From: CAVXXB01 sp963765585
GTDB lineage: Bacteria; Calditrichota; Calditrichia; JAJRVZ01
Reading direction: 5' to 3'
Length of the DNA: 64,000 nt
Assembly (NCBI GenBank): GCA_963765585.1
Contig: CAVXXB010000014.1
Span: forward strand, 1-64,000
Below the pieces are notes generated by a model, which was given only the letters and a program-made list of their open reading frames with translations, was not told where the DNA came from and searched no databases. Below, piece by piece: positions 1-12,300 of the stretch. Every line of letters starts with the position of its first letter. The stretch's first letter is position 1. Made by a program: the position numbers and the translations under genes.

Positions 1-390
1 GGATTCGTCGACTATTTTGACGCCAATGATTCTACCGCATTAAGTACACCGAATGCGATAAATACACATACCTGGACCGCGGGCAGCAATGCCGCTCTGG
101 CGGTTGATTCCGTTCGCTCCAGTGAACCAAGCATAACGCTGGGACAAACCGGTGTGCTGGTAAACACAGCGATTACCAATACCGGTGGTGCTGCTGTCTT
201 AATAGATTCTCTGCGTTTTACCTTTGATGACCAGATCAGCCGGCCGCCTATGACTGCGGTACGCGTTTCTCCGGCAATATTACCAACTCTCGGCGCCGGA
301 CAAAGTTTTACACCTGTCTATTCAATTTCGGCCGCCCAAACGCCGGTGGATAGCGAATATCAATCTGGATTTACGTGCATATGGTACTGA
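1..390 (+). CDS. Giant repeat protein, segment 1 (open at window edge)
   Basis: Frame 1 is open from base 1. It holds the end of one module (closing at T-W-T-A-G) and most of the next, with the motifs ITLGQTGVLV and AITNTGGAAV. The frame runs into a stop at 388-390, but the homologous sequence continues one frame on from about base 362 (NLDLRAYGTDQVTLAG). This indicates one extra base near 355-361. Confidence 0.6.
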   Translation, partial: GFVDYFDANDSTALSTPNAINTHTWTAGSNAALAVDSVRSSEPSITLGQTGVLVNTAITNTGGAAVLIDSLRFTFDDQISRPPMTAVRVSPAILPTLGAGQSFTPVYSISAAQTPVDSEYQSGFTCIWY

Positions 391-3300
391 TCAGGTTACT
401 TTAGCCGGTATCTCAGTTCTCAGCAGTTCTGATCCGGATTCCGTTTTATTACAGACTGCGGCAGATGTACAGGTGGTTTCTATTGTAAATCCAACGGATG
501 TTATTCAGAATCAGGAAGATATTGCAGTATCGGTAACGATCCGAAATCAGGGACAAGCCGCCGCTCAGGTAAATAATGTGCTGCTTGACTTCCGTAATGG
601 TAACACATATTACAACCGTGAAATTCTTACACCGGATCTGCCGCTGCAATTAGCAGGTGGTGCGGATACAACCATAAATTTTGCCGTCGATGTATTATCC
701 AATGCACTTCTGGGTCCGGATTCATTGCGTGGCCGGGTTCAGTATTTTGAGTATAACCGGGGAATAAGTCTGTCCGATACCTCTGCATACCTGTCCTCCT
801 GGAATGTCCAGGGTACCGGTGGCATCAGTGTGCTCTCCGTAGCCTCTGCGTTTGACTCGGTAAGTACCGGACAGGATAGCATTTTAACAACGGTTAGAAT
901 TTTAAACTCAGGAAATAGTGCGGTAATTGTTGATTCACTAAAACTAATGATGACCCGGGGGTTGTATATTGACAGCACATTAATTATTGAGCCGGGTACC
1001 GTATTAAGCGCCGCATCGCAGAATACCTACGACTTTTATGTTGCACTCGATCCCGCATCACCCAATGGTATTGAAACCATAAATGCGGCCGTATTTGGCC
1101 GTGATAGCGTTACGACTGGCGGTGTTTCTGATCTGGCAGCGGATACGACTGCAACCTGGCTGATACAAAGAAGAGTAAATATTATTGCCAGTAATATATC
1201 ACCAACTCAGGTTTCTGTGGGACAGAGCATACAACCGCAACTGGATATTCGCAATACCGGTCAGGCAAATCTTGTGGTCGATACCAGCCAGACAAGAATA
1301 CAGAGCAATGGCTTTAATCTTGGTTTGAATGACATTCTTACGATTGAAGGCAATGGTAATTATTCGGTTACTTTTAATAATGATGTGATATCCGGATTGC
1401 CCGGCAATTATCCATATATCTTAAACCTTGTGGGTACAGAAAACGGGGCAACATTTAATCAAAGTATTGAATTGAGTGATTCGCTTCTGGTACAAGGTGC
1501 CGCCGCAATTACTATCGACAGTGTTGTCGCCAGTACAAATACGGTATCACAGGATATGGATACTACCGTGACTGTCTATATCAGCAATACCGGCCAGGCG
1601 GATGCCATTATAGATTCAATTATTGTTAACCCGTACGGTGAGCCGGTAGCGATATCACCAACTTTGCCCAACGTACTTGCCGGGGGTGCCAGTGTGGGTT
1701 ACCAAACCACAGTACGAATCCCTGCGGCAGCAACCACCGGAAATATCATATTAACCGCCCGAACCGAAGGACGCGATGCAAATACCGGTCTGTTGATCGC
1801 GGATAATTCACAGTCCGTATCTGACTCCTGGAACGTACTGGGTCAACCGGTCATCAGTATTCTCTCAGTCACATCAGATTCTTCAGTTGTGCTGGGTCAG
1901 AATAGCATTCTGGTTAATGTCCAGGTGAATAATACCGGACAGACACCGGTGGAAATCACCAATTTTAATTTAAATACAGTCTTAGGTTTATATTCACATC
2001 TACCTCCAGCCTTGCCAGTGACCCTGGGTGCCGGCGCATCGGTAATTCTGGTGGACACGGTTACCGTGGCAACAAATTCTGCCATCGGATCTGATACGCT
2101 GACAGCTTCGATTACCTATCGTAACTCCATATCCGGAGCCAGTACGAATCTGACCGGTGCGGCCAATTGGGTATGGACAATCAATTCACGTTCAGAGGTA
2201 GAGATTGTCTCGGTGAATGCGGCAAATAATTTTGTCAGCCGCGGACAAACAGCAATACCAGTAGAAGTACGCATCCGAAATAATGGCAGCGTAGCCTCTA
2301 CCTTAAACGATCTGGATTTAAATTTTAGCAGCGGGGCCGGAAATTATACCCTGACCGGGCCGGTACCTGCCGTTGGTGGTTCAATCGCGGCCGGTGCAAC
2401 TCAGGCTTACACTTTTACAGCTGATATATTAGCGCTGGCTCAATTGGGCCCGGATACCCTGGATGCCCAGGCGGTAGTAACTGAAAATTCAACTGGTCGT
2501 ATAGATACTTTATTTAACACGATCAATCCCGATGAGTGGACGATACAGGAACGGCCACTGGTAACCATTGACAGTGTACAGATTATTCCCGATGTGGCCG
2601 GAATCGGTCAGCAGGGATTGCGTGCCCGTGTGTATGTCAGAAATGAGGCGGCCGCCTATCCGTGCCACCGCACAAATTGACAGCATTGATCTGAACTTTT
2701 TTGATGGATAGTGATAGTGCCGACACGAATTTTGTTTATTCACGGCTTGTCATCACCTCTTATTCCTTTAAGCCTGGTTGCCGGGCAATCGGCCGTTTTT
2801 GAATATGTAGTGAATGTGGAATCAGATGCTGCTGGATACAGCCTATGTTGTAGATGCGTATTCCGAATATACAGATATCAATGATCTGAGTAGTTTTACG
2901 TTAAACAATGCCATCCAGCATGATTCGCTTGATGTGACGACAGTGGCCAGTCTCAATATAATCAGTTTTATTGTTGATCTGGATACGGTCAGCAGCGGTC
3001 AGGACAGCGTCTTTGCCCGGACCGTATTTCAAAACCTGGGCAGTGCGGACCGGCAGAAGTACGTAAAGCAAAACTCATCCTATAGTCTGGCAAACAATAG
3101 TTTTCAGACAATTCTACACCACAGGCGAACCCACACCTTCACCATTGCCGGAAATGCGATCGGATACACTGGAATATTTGATATACTGTTCCGGCTATCA
3201 ATTCAAAATCAGAATATTATTGTAACTGACTCGATGGAAATCCGCGATCTGAATCTGGGCGTAACAACGACGGCGAGTGCCGTCAGGATTCTTTTTATGT

Positions 3301-6300
3301 CCAGCAGCCGGCCAGCCCGGCCTATGCCGGTGAAATATCACCAACCTTTACCGATATCGATTCGATTGAGTCAATTCCGGGTAAAATTTGTTAATAATGG
3401 TGTCAGCTCGGATTGATTTGGATTCGACACAGAACACATAATACGAATAGACAAACAGTTCTGTTACAGATTTATTATCAGGCAACCTCTGCACAGTCTA
3501 TTATCAGTTCAATTCCGGCCAATGATACCACAGAACTTGTCTTCCGCGGGAACCATTCCTGGTGATATACCTGGTCGGCACATATACAGTAGAAGTCGAT
3601 CTGATAGGTTCCAGTAATGGCAGTGACTATAGCCAAACATTAGTACCGGTGAGGTTTCAGTTGGTGGTGATATTGCCTTTGCCGGCGGTTCGGTAATACC
3701 GCAAAACCAATGCAACAGGGTGATACCGGTGTCGTTGCCAATGTTGTCGTGGCCAATAATGGCAGCCCGGTTCCCATCGAAATAGCGGGTACTACAATCG
3801 AAATCAGGGATGCCCTGGATGCCGTTGTTTTGGTGAATAACTTAACCCGCATTGATGCGCTGGATACCTTGCAGAGTATCAGTAATAATGTGCTCAGTTA
3901 TCGTTTCGATATCCCGGCTGATTTTATCGGCGAATATAGTATATTCGGCTTGCTCAAACCGGAAGGATTACCACAACTGCGATCAAGCAGTTCGCTGGCT
4001 ACGTTTACCGTCTTTAGCGGCAGTAATATTTCTTACATCGATAGTTCCCTTGTACCTGCAACCGCGGTACCGGCTGAAAATGTTGTCTTTAATGTCGCAT
4101 TGTTTGATTCAGGAACGGCGGCTCTGACACTACTGCCGGATTCGACCTGGCTGCAATTTGATTTCTCACCGTCTGCCGGCACGGTCAGAACATATCTGGG
4201 TGGAAATTTTGCCTTAACCGCCAATGATACCACACAGGTCTCCTTTGATCTTCTCGATATCCCGGCATACGGTAACACCGGGTAATTATCCGGTTCAAGT
4301 TACATGTCGTGGGAACGCCATCGATAAATCCCAATGATACCCTATACCCAGGATATTGTACTGACGAATGATCTTGAAATCCTTGTGCCTGGTGCCTTGA
4401 GCCTCTATGCGGCTGAGTTAAGCTGATACGGAAGTCAGTCAGGGAGAAACCGGCCAGGTATTGACATTCAAGTTACAGAATACCGGCGATGGTTCGGCAC
4501 GCATCAATTCTGCGGACAGTATCTCAATAACATACGGATCACAGTATCAGCTGAGTCGTTCCTCCGCGCAGGTCTTTCCGTTAACCATAGTTTCCGGTGA
4601 CTCGGCTATTTTCACCTATAATGTTGCGGTAAATAATAATGCCACCACCGGTCCCGATACCTTTGATGTATCCGTCGGTTATAATGATGTGGCCAGCGGA
4701 CGCAGTTTTACCGTAACCAATCCGGCAGTGTATGCTGACTGGAATGTTCTGGAAAAAGCCACACTTAATATTACTGCCATAAATGCACCGGCTGCAAATG
4801 TAAGTCAGGGCCAGACCGGCCTGACGGTTGCCGTGCAGATAGAAAATACCGGTGAAGTTCCGGCTATTATCGGAAGTGCAGACAGTATTGGTCTGCAGTT
4901 CTCCAATAATAATAATTATACCACTGTGTATGTATCACCGGCCCTGCCGGATACGATTGCCCCATTGGCAAACAACAGCTATAATTTTACGGTCAATGTT
5001 AATGCAGCTGCCGCGACCGGAATCGATTCGATCCGTGGTTTTGTCAGCGGCCGGAATCTGCGCACCAATTCAGTAACCTCTGCTACAGGTGCATATCTTG
5101 ACGGCTGGAATGTGCAGTCACCACCGGATCTGGTCATAACACGTATCTACAGTGACCGCAGTGCCGTAAACAACGGTCAGCAGGATCTCACTGTTCAAAT
5201 GCGTATTTTGAACCAGGGTCAGGCGACAGCCGTATTTGATTCGGCCGGATTATACAGCCTGCCGCCGGGATTACTTACCGATACCCTGGCTGCTGTAATA
5301 GATTCTATTCCCAGCGGTGCACGCGACACATTATTTTATAATGTCGATTTAGCGGCATATACCGGTTCGCTTGATATCGATGGCTTTATAAATTATTATG
5401 ATGCCAACAATCCGGCCTCTGTATTCAGTGACAGCGGTGCGGTGAATCCGTTGACCTGGACGGTGAATGAACAATCTGACCTGGTTATGGATGAAGTCAC
5501 CATTTCCCCGCAAACTGTGAGTATGGGACAATCCGGTATCAGCGGTTTAATAAATATCTCCAACACCGGTCAGGCGGCCGCACGTATTGACAGTGTGGCT
5601 CTCAATTTTATACTTGGTGGGGGAGATGCCAATAGTAATTTTGTTATCACGAAAAATGCATCGCCTTCATTGCCATTTACTTTATCCGGGGGACAGAACA
5701 CCACAATCGGGTTTACGGTTGCCACAAATATTGATGCGCCTTGCCGGTGAATATGAAGTGGACGGTTATCTGGATTATACGGACTTAGTAGATTTGTCAG
5801 CCAACACCATTTTGGGTGCCGTGCTAACCGATACATTGCAGGTGAATTCCGCCGCAACCGTCAATATCATCAGTTTCCTGGTTGATCCTGATACGGTGAG
5901 CAGCGGACAGGACAGCGTGTTTGCTCAGGTCGTATATCAAAATCAGGGTACGGCCGCAGCGGAAGTCCGGATTGCCGAACTTTCCTATAGTCTGGCAAAT
6001 GGCAGTTTTATCACAGTCCTGACAAAAGGTCAAACCGTGCCGTTTACCCTGGCAGGAAATGAGATTGACACATTAGAATACCTGATCACTGTTCCGGCAT
6101 CAATTGAGAATCAGGATATCTTTGTCAAAGACTCCATTGAAATCCGTGATCTGAACCTGGGTGTGAATTCAGGTGCTTCGGCACTGGATTCATTTTATGT
6201 ACAGCGCCCGGCCAGCCCGGCCTATGCAGGTGACATTATCACCAACTTTTACTGATAATGATTCACTGGAGCAGTTCAGTGTAAAAATTGTCAATAATGG

Positions 6301-9300
6301 TAATGCCCGCATTGATCTTGATTCAACGCAGACACGTCTGAGAATTGCCGGTGGTTCATTTCATATAGTTCTTTATTATCAGGTATGTCGGCACAGTCCA
6401 TTATCAGTTCGATTCCGGCACAGGATACAACCGAGCTGATATTCCGTCCGGATTCATATCACAGGATATCCGGTTGGTACATATAGTGTGGAAGTGGATC
6501 TGATTGGTACCAGTAATGGCAGTTATTTCAGCCAGACATTGAGTACGGGAGAGGTTTCAATTGGTGGTGATATTGTCTTTGTCGGTGGTTCAATCACGCC
6601 AAAAACCACATGGATCCAGAATGATACCGGTGTGGTCGCCAATGTGGTTGTGGCCAATAACGGCAGCCCGGTTCCGATCGAAGTTTCCGGAACGACCATT
6701 GAGATCAGAGACCAGTTTGATGCAGTGGTTCTGGTAAATAATTTAACCCGCATTGATAATCTGGATACTTTAGAAAGTATCAGTAATAATATTTTGAGTT
6801 ATCGATTTGATATTCCGGCTGATTTTGATGGCGAGTATAGAGTATATTGGCAGACTCAAACCGCAAGGTTTACCGCAAATGGTCTCCATTAATGAATTGG
6901 CGACATTTACCGTATTCAGCGGCAGCAATATATCTTATGTGGATGGCACCCTGGATCCGACGACCGCCACTCCCGGTGAAAATGTGACCATGACCGTCGC
7001 CCTGTTTGATTCCGGTACCGCCAGTCTGACGCTACTACCGGATTCCACCTGGCTGGAAATTGATTTTTCACCGGCAGGATCCGTGGAACGTACCTATCTC
7101 GGTGGTAATTTTGCCTTGCCGGCTAATGATTCGGCCCTGGTATCCTTTTTATCAACGATGATTCCGGATTCCATCACACCCGGTTTTTACCCGATACAGT
7201 TACATGTGGCCGGAACGCCATCGATAAATCCCAATGATACATTGGTGTATAATATTGCGCTAACCGATCAACTCCAAATCCTGATACCCGGCGCCCTGAG
7301 CCTGTATGCCGCTGACTTAACCGATACCGAGGTGAGTCAGGGTGAAACCGGCCAGGTATTGACCTTCAAGTTACAAAATACCGGCGATGGTTCGGCGCGC
7401 ATCAATTCTGCGGATAGTATTCAAATCGCAACCGGATCGCAATATACCCTTAACCGCACATCGGCTCAGATTTTTCCATTGACTATTGCCACGGGCGATT
7501 CGGCCATATTTACCTATAATATCGCCGTAGACAACAATGCAGTGACCGGCCCGGATACATTTAATGTCTCTGTTGGTTATAATGATGTGGCCAGCGGGCG
7601 TAATTTTACCGTAACCAATCCGGCGGTGTATGGTGATTGGAATGTGCTTGAAAAGACGACTCTGAATGTGGTTGCTGTCAATGCGGCTGCCGTGAATGTC
7701 AGCCAGGGACAGACCGGTCTGGCCGTTGAATTGCAGATCGAAAATACCGGTGCCGTGCCGGGAATTATCGGCTCTGCCAGCAACATCGGCATCCAGTTTA
7801 CCAATAACAATAATACGGTGATCTATGTTTCCCCGGTACTGCCGGATACGATTGCGCCGTTGGCGACTAATAGTTATAATTTTACGGTCAATATTAATGC
7901 GGCGGCAGCAACCGGAATTGATTCATTACGCGGTTTTGTTAATGGTCGCAATTTGCGCACCAATGCCCTTGCCTCGGATGTCAGTTCATCACTTGATGCC
8001 TGGCTGGTCCAGTTGCCGCCTCAGGTCATAATTACCCGCGTGTTCAGCCCGCAATCCACGGTTAACAGTGGCCAGCAAAACCTGAATGTGGAATTACGTC
8101 TGTAAAATCAGGGTCAGGCAACGGCACTGATCGACAGTGCGGGGCTGTTCAGCCTGCCGCCGGGAATCACATCCGATACACGCATTTCGGCATTGAATCC
8201 GATACCGGGTGGGGCACGTGACACGCTGATCTATAGTATTGATCTGGCCGCATATACCGGGAATCTGGAAGTGGATGGTTTTGTAAATTATCGTGACGCC
8301 AACTGGTTGACATCTACTTATAGTGACAGTGGCGCGGTTAATCCACTAAACTGGCTGGTAAGCGAGTCATCCGTGCTGGTCATTGACAGTGTAACTATTT
8401 CACCACAGGTGGTTAGTACCGGGCAGACCGGTTTATCCGGTTCGCTTGTGATCGCCAATCTGGGACAATCCACCGCACGTATCGATAGTGTGGATCTGAA
8501 TTTTCTCTTCGGCGGCACCAATGCCGACACAAATTTTGTGATTACCCGGAATGCGTCACCGGCATTGCCGTTCAGTTTGTCAGGTGGTCAGAATACCACG
8601 ATAACTTTTACCGTAGATACCGATCTCGATGCACTGGCAGGCGGATATGAAGTCGACGGTCGTGTGGTATATACGGATCTCGTAGACAGCAGTACCCAGG
8701 TACTTGGCTCGGCGCTGGTCACCGATTCATTATTTGTACAGAATGCAGCAGGACTGAATATTACAAATTTTGTACTGATCCCGGATACGGTAAGTGCCGG
8801 TCAGGATAGCATTATTGCAGAGGTTTATTTTGAAAATACCGGTCAGGCACCGGCAAGAATTGAAAATGGTGCAATGACATTTAGTTCGGGTGATCCCGAT
8901 TTTATAAAGGTACTTAATAACAGAACCTTGCCATATGTCGTTCCGGGTCTGACTGCAGATACCCTGATATTCTCAATCGTGGCCGCCAGTACGGTTAATG
9001 ATGCTCTGCAGGTAGACGCCAATATCTCAGGAATCGATGTTAATACAACCAATCCGATATCAGCCAATGCCATTGACTCAATTCTGGTTCAAAGCCAGGC
9101 CAATCCGGCATGGGCAGACTATACGGCACCGCAGGTATTAGATACAACGACAGTGACTGATTTCCGGGTTCGCATAGTAAATACCGGTGAAGCCAGATAT
9201 CTGACTGGATTCAACCCGGACGCGTTTTATTATTGAAGGAACGCCGTATACTAATATTCTGCTCTCCGGCAGCTTCACCTGCTGTGATTGCAGGAAATGA

Positions 9301-12300
9301 TACGACGGAACTCGTTTTCCGTGAAACAATCATTTCAGGTCTGATACCTTCCGATTATGGTGTGCGGATGTAAACATGGTCGGTACCAGTAATACCAGTT
9401 ATTATAATAATACCATAAATGCCGGACAGGTAACTATTGGTGGCGATATCTTCTTTGCCGGTGGCGAATGTGACTCCGGATGTCGTATCTACTGGGACAG
9501 ACGGGTGTAGTTAGTTGAGATGATTGTTGGTAATAAGGGTCAGCGTCTGGAAATTGATAATGTGGGTACCACGTTGCTGTTTGAACAGGGTGGAGTACCT
9601 CTGGCAGTACCGCCGACACTGACCACGAACCGATACGCTGGATACGCTGAGCAGATCAATGATAACCGCCTGTATTTTACTTTTGATGTTCCGGCTGGTT
9701 ATCCTGTTGATACCATCGATATTAAGGGACAGATCAGTCTGGATAATGGTACGATCGTTAAAACATCCCTGGAACCGATTGCCAATTTTGATGTCTCCAC
9801 CGGTGCAAAATTGGAATACATCGCCAATTCCGTAACAGTTAATTCCGTACCGAATCCGCAGGTGGTTCCCAGACAGAAGTGGCATTATTTTCCGGGTCAG
9901 TATCGCTGATACCGGCAGTTCCGGGCTCACTTTGATCAAAGATTCTACATATATTGAACTGGGTTTTGCTCTCGACGATCAGAAGAACTGCAACGACTAA
10001 TTTTCTCCTGACTGCCGGAGATACGACATTGATTGATTTTGCGCCGCTTGGCATACCGGGAACCATTCCGGTTGATGCAGACTATAGCATGACCTTGCGG
10101 ATAGCGGGTATCGAGGTAAATGGCGATACTTTGGTTGAAACAATAAACCTTGAAACCCTGCGTGTATTGTCACCGGCCAATATGATTGTCACCGGTGCCG
10201 ATATCACTCCTCAGGTAGTACGTCAGGGTCAGACTGATATCGAAGTAATCTATACCATTGAAAACACCGGTTCCTCCGATGGATTGCTAACCAGTCTGGC
10301 CGCACGTTTTCAGCGTCTGTCAGATGGTTTGAATGTGGCCCCTAACTGGGTATTATCAGAAATCGATCCCGAATTACCTAAATCACTGATTGCCGGTAGC
10401 GACACGGTGTTCAATGCCCGGTATGTCCTGAATGCCAATGCGGATACCGGATTTGTGGCACCGCTGCCGCGACTGCTGTTCAATGATTTGCGAACACCTC
10501 TGTTTACTGATACCACCACTTTGGCTTCGGCTTATGACAGTGTAAGGGTTATTATTCCGGCCAAGTTGCGTACCGATAAACTGGAACTGATTGCGATAAA
10601 TGATCCCAGGGTGAATGAAAATCAATCATTCGATCTAAGATATTATGTGACCAATACTGGCCGGGATACGGCCAAAAACGTGCAGATCCTGCTGACCAAG
10701 AATGGCGCTGACAGTGTTACTCTGTTAATACCACAGGTGGCACCGGCCAGCCAGGATTCCGTGACCTACGGTACCGTTATTGACAGTGCCGGCACGTTTA
10801 ATTATTTCGCCAAGATCGAATCCGCTGTAGATGCCACAACCGGCTCCCCGGTTGAGATCGATCAGCCGATTGATAACTCGGAAACAGTTTTTGTCGATGT
10901 TCCGGCTTTACTTAATTACGCCAATACAATAGTGGCTCCGGTGGGTGCTCTGGATAGCGTGGTTTCCATCGGTCAGCAATTCCAGATTGCTACGGTTGTT
11001 TCCAATGACGGCACTGCCCCAACCGGAAGCGGTACCATTCGACTGATCGTAAAGGATAATTATACCATATTACCGGAAAATCTGCAGGATGTGTCCCGTG
11101 CGATCTCTAATGGTGATTCAATGATCTGGCGGGTTCGTGCAGATGCGATAACAGATATTGCCCAGCCATATGACACACTACAATTTGTCTTGAGCGATAC
11201 TTCACTGGATCTGAACATTGCACAACCGGCAGGTCTTGGCAACTTTGATAACGAAGTGGTTATAAAGACCATCACCTCGGTGGCCATCAATATTACGCCG
11301 CAAATTACTTTTCCGGCTGGCGCAACGGATAATATCGTATCGGCAGGACAAGGTTTTCGATTATCAGCCAATCTAGCTTTTAATCCGGCTGTGGCAGATA
11401 CCGGAAGGTTTGCCCAGATTTTATTTTCCAATGATAACTATGGTGTGGCCAATTCGATAAAATTTATTCCCGATGGCATTGCCAATATAGACACCTTCTG
11501 GAATGTAACCGCTCCTACCGGCAGTTTGTTGCCACAGGATACGATCTGGATCAATGTCCGCGTGCTTGACCGTAACAGCGGTAAAGATACAACGATCACA
11601 TCGACACCATTTGTATTACAAACCGTGACCCGAAGTACGATTGCTGTCAATTCTGTAATCCTTTCACCGGCAGGTGCGGTTAACCGTACTCTGTCTACTG
11701 GTCAAACATTTGAAGTGGGTATTTCCGTTCCGGCAGGCGGACAGGCCGGATTTATTGATACCACCGGTACGCTCGATCTGACTTTGAACAATGGCTTAAC
11801 ATTTACTAGCAACGGAAGTGCCAGTCTGACGATACCGGATTTCAAAGCCGAGTCGGATACGGTCTATCGCGAATTTGTTCAGGTCCCGGCCTCCGGAATT
11901 ACCGCAGGCGAAAGTACGTGTTGAGATTTCTGAAATTCCCGATGATGAGAATTCAAATCAACCGGTAGTAGTTACCCAGCAGACCGATTCACTGGATCTG
12001 ACGATTGTTACTCGTGCCGAGTTGACATTACAGCGTAATATGCCGGCAAGCAATATTCTGGGTACGGATCAGGAATTTACCATTGAAGCGATCGTCACTA
12101 AGGCCGGTGCAGGCCCTGCTTCTGGATTCCGGTTTTGTCAAACTGGATCTGAATGGTACCGGTATTATTCCGTTAGATAATATCAGTAAACCTTTTAAGG
12201 TGGATAGTTCCGTCAAATGGCTGGTAAGAACTCCGTCGGCCAACGAACTGGCTAAGGTCTTTGTCCGTACCGATACGGCGCCGATTGTCGGACCAATTGA

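Larger units (their letters stand above)
2558..9236 (+). repeat. Tandem 2.9 kb super-repeat inside the giant gene (copies A, B, partial C)
   Basis: Equivalent module starts lie at about 2558, 5481 and 8375, giving periods of 2,923 and 2,894 bases. Copies A (2558-5480) and B (5481-8374) keep the same order of landmarks: SSGQDS, then VANNGSPVPIE, then FSGSNISY, then VASGR, then GQQ(D/N)L. Copy C starts the same way but diverges after about 400 bases. The small difference in period is within what the indels would cause. This is duplication of a several-module block within the coding sequence. Confidence 0.7.

Noticed and set aside
2558..9236. CRISPR array or transposon explanation for the repeats
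   Set aside because: The repeats are long, coding, directly repeated protein modules with period about 2.9 kb; there are no short identical repeats with unique spacers and no transposase.
9511..9939. 142-residue open frame on the minus strand
   Set aside because: It lies opposite a damaged but recognisable segment of the giant repeat gene; no SD, no family pattern.
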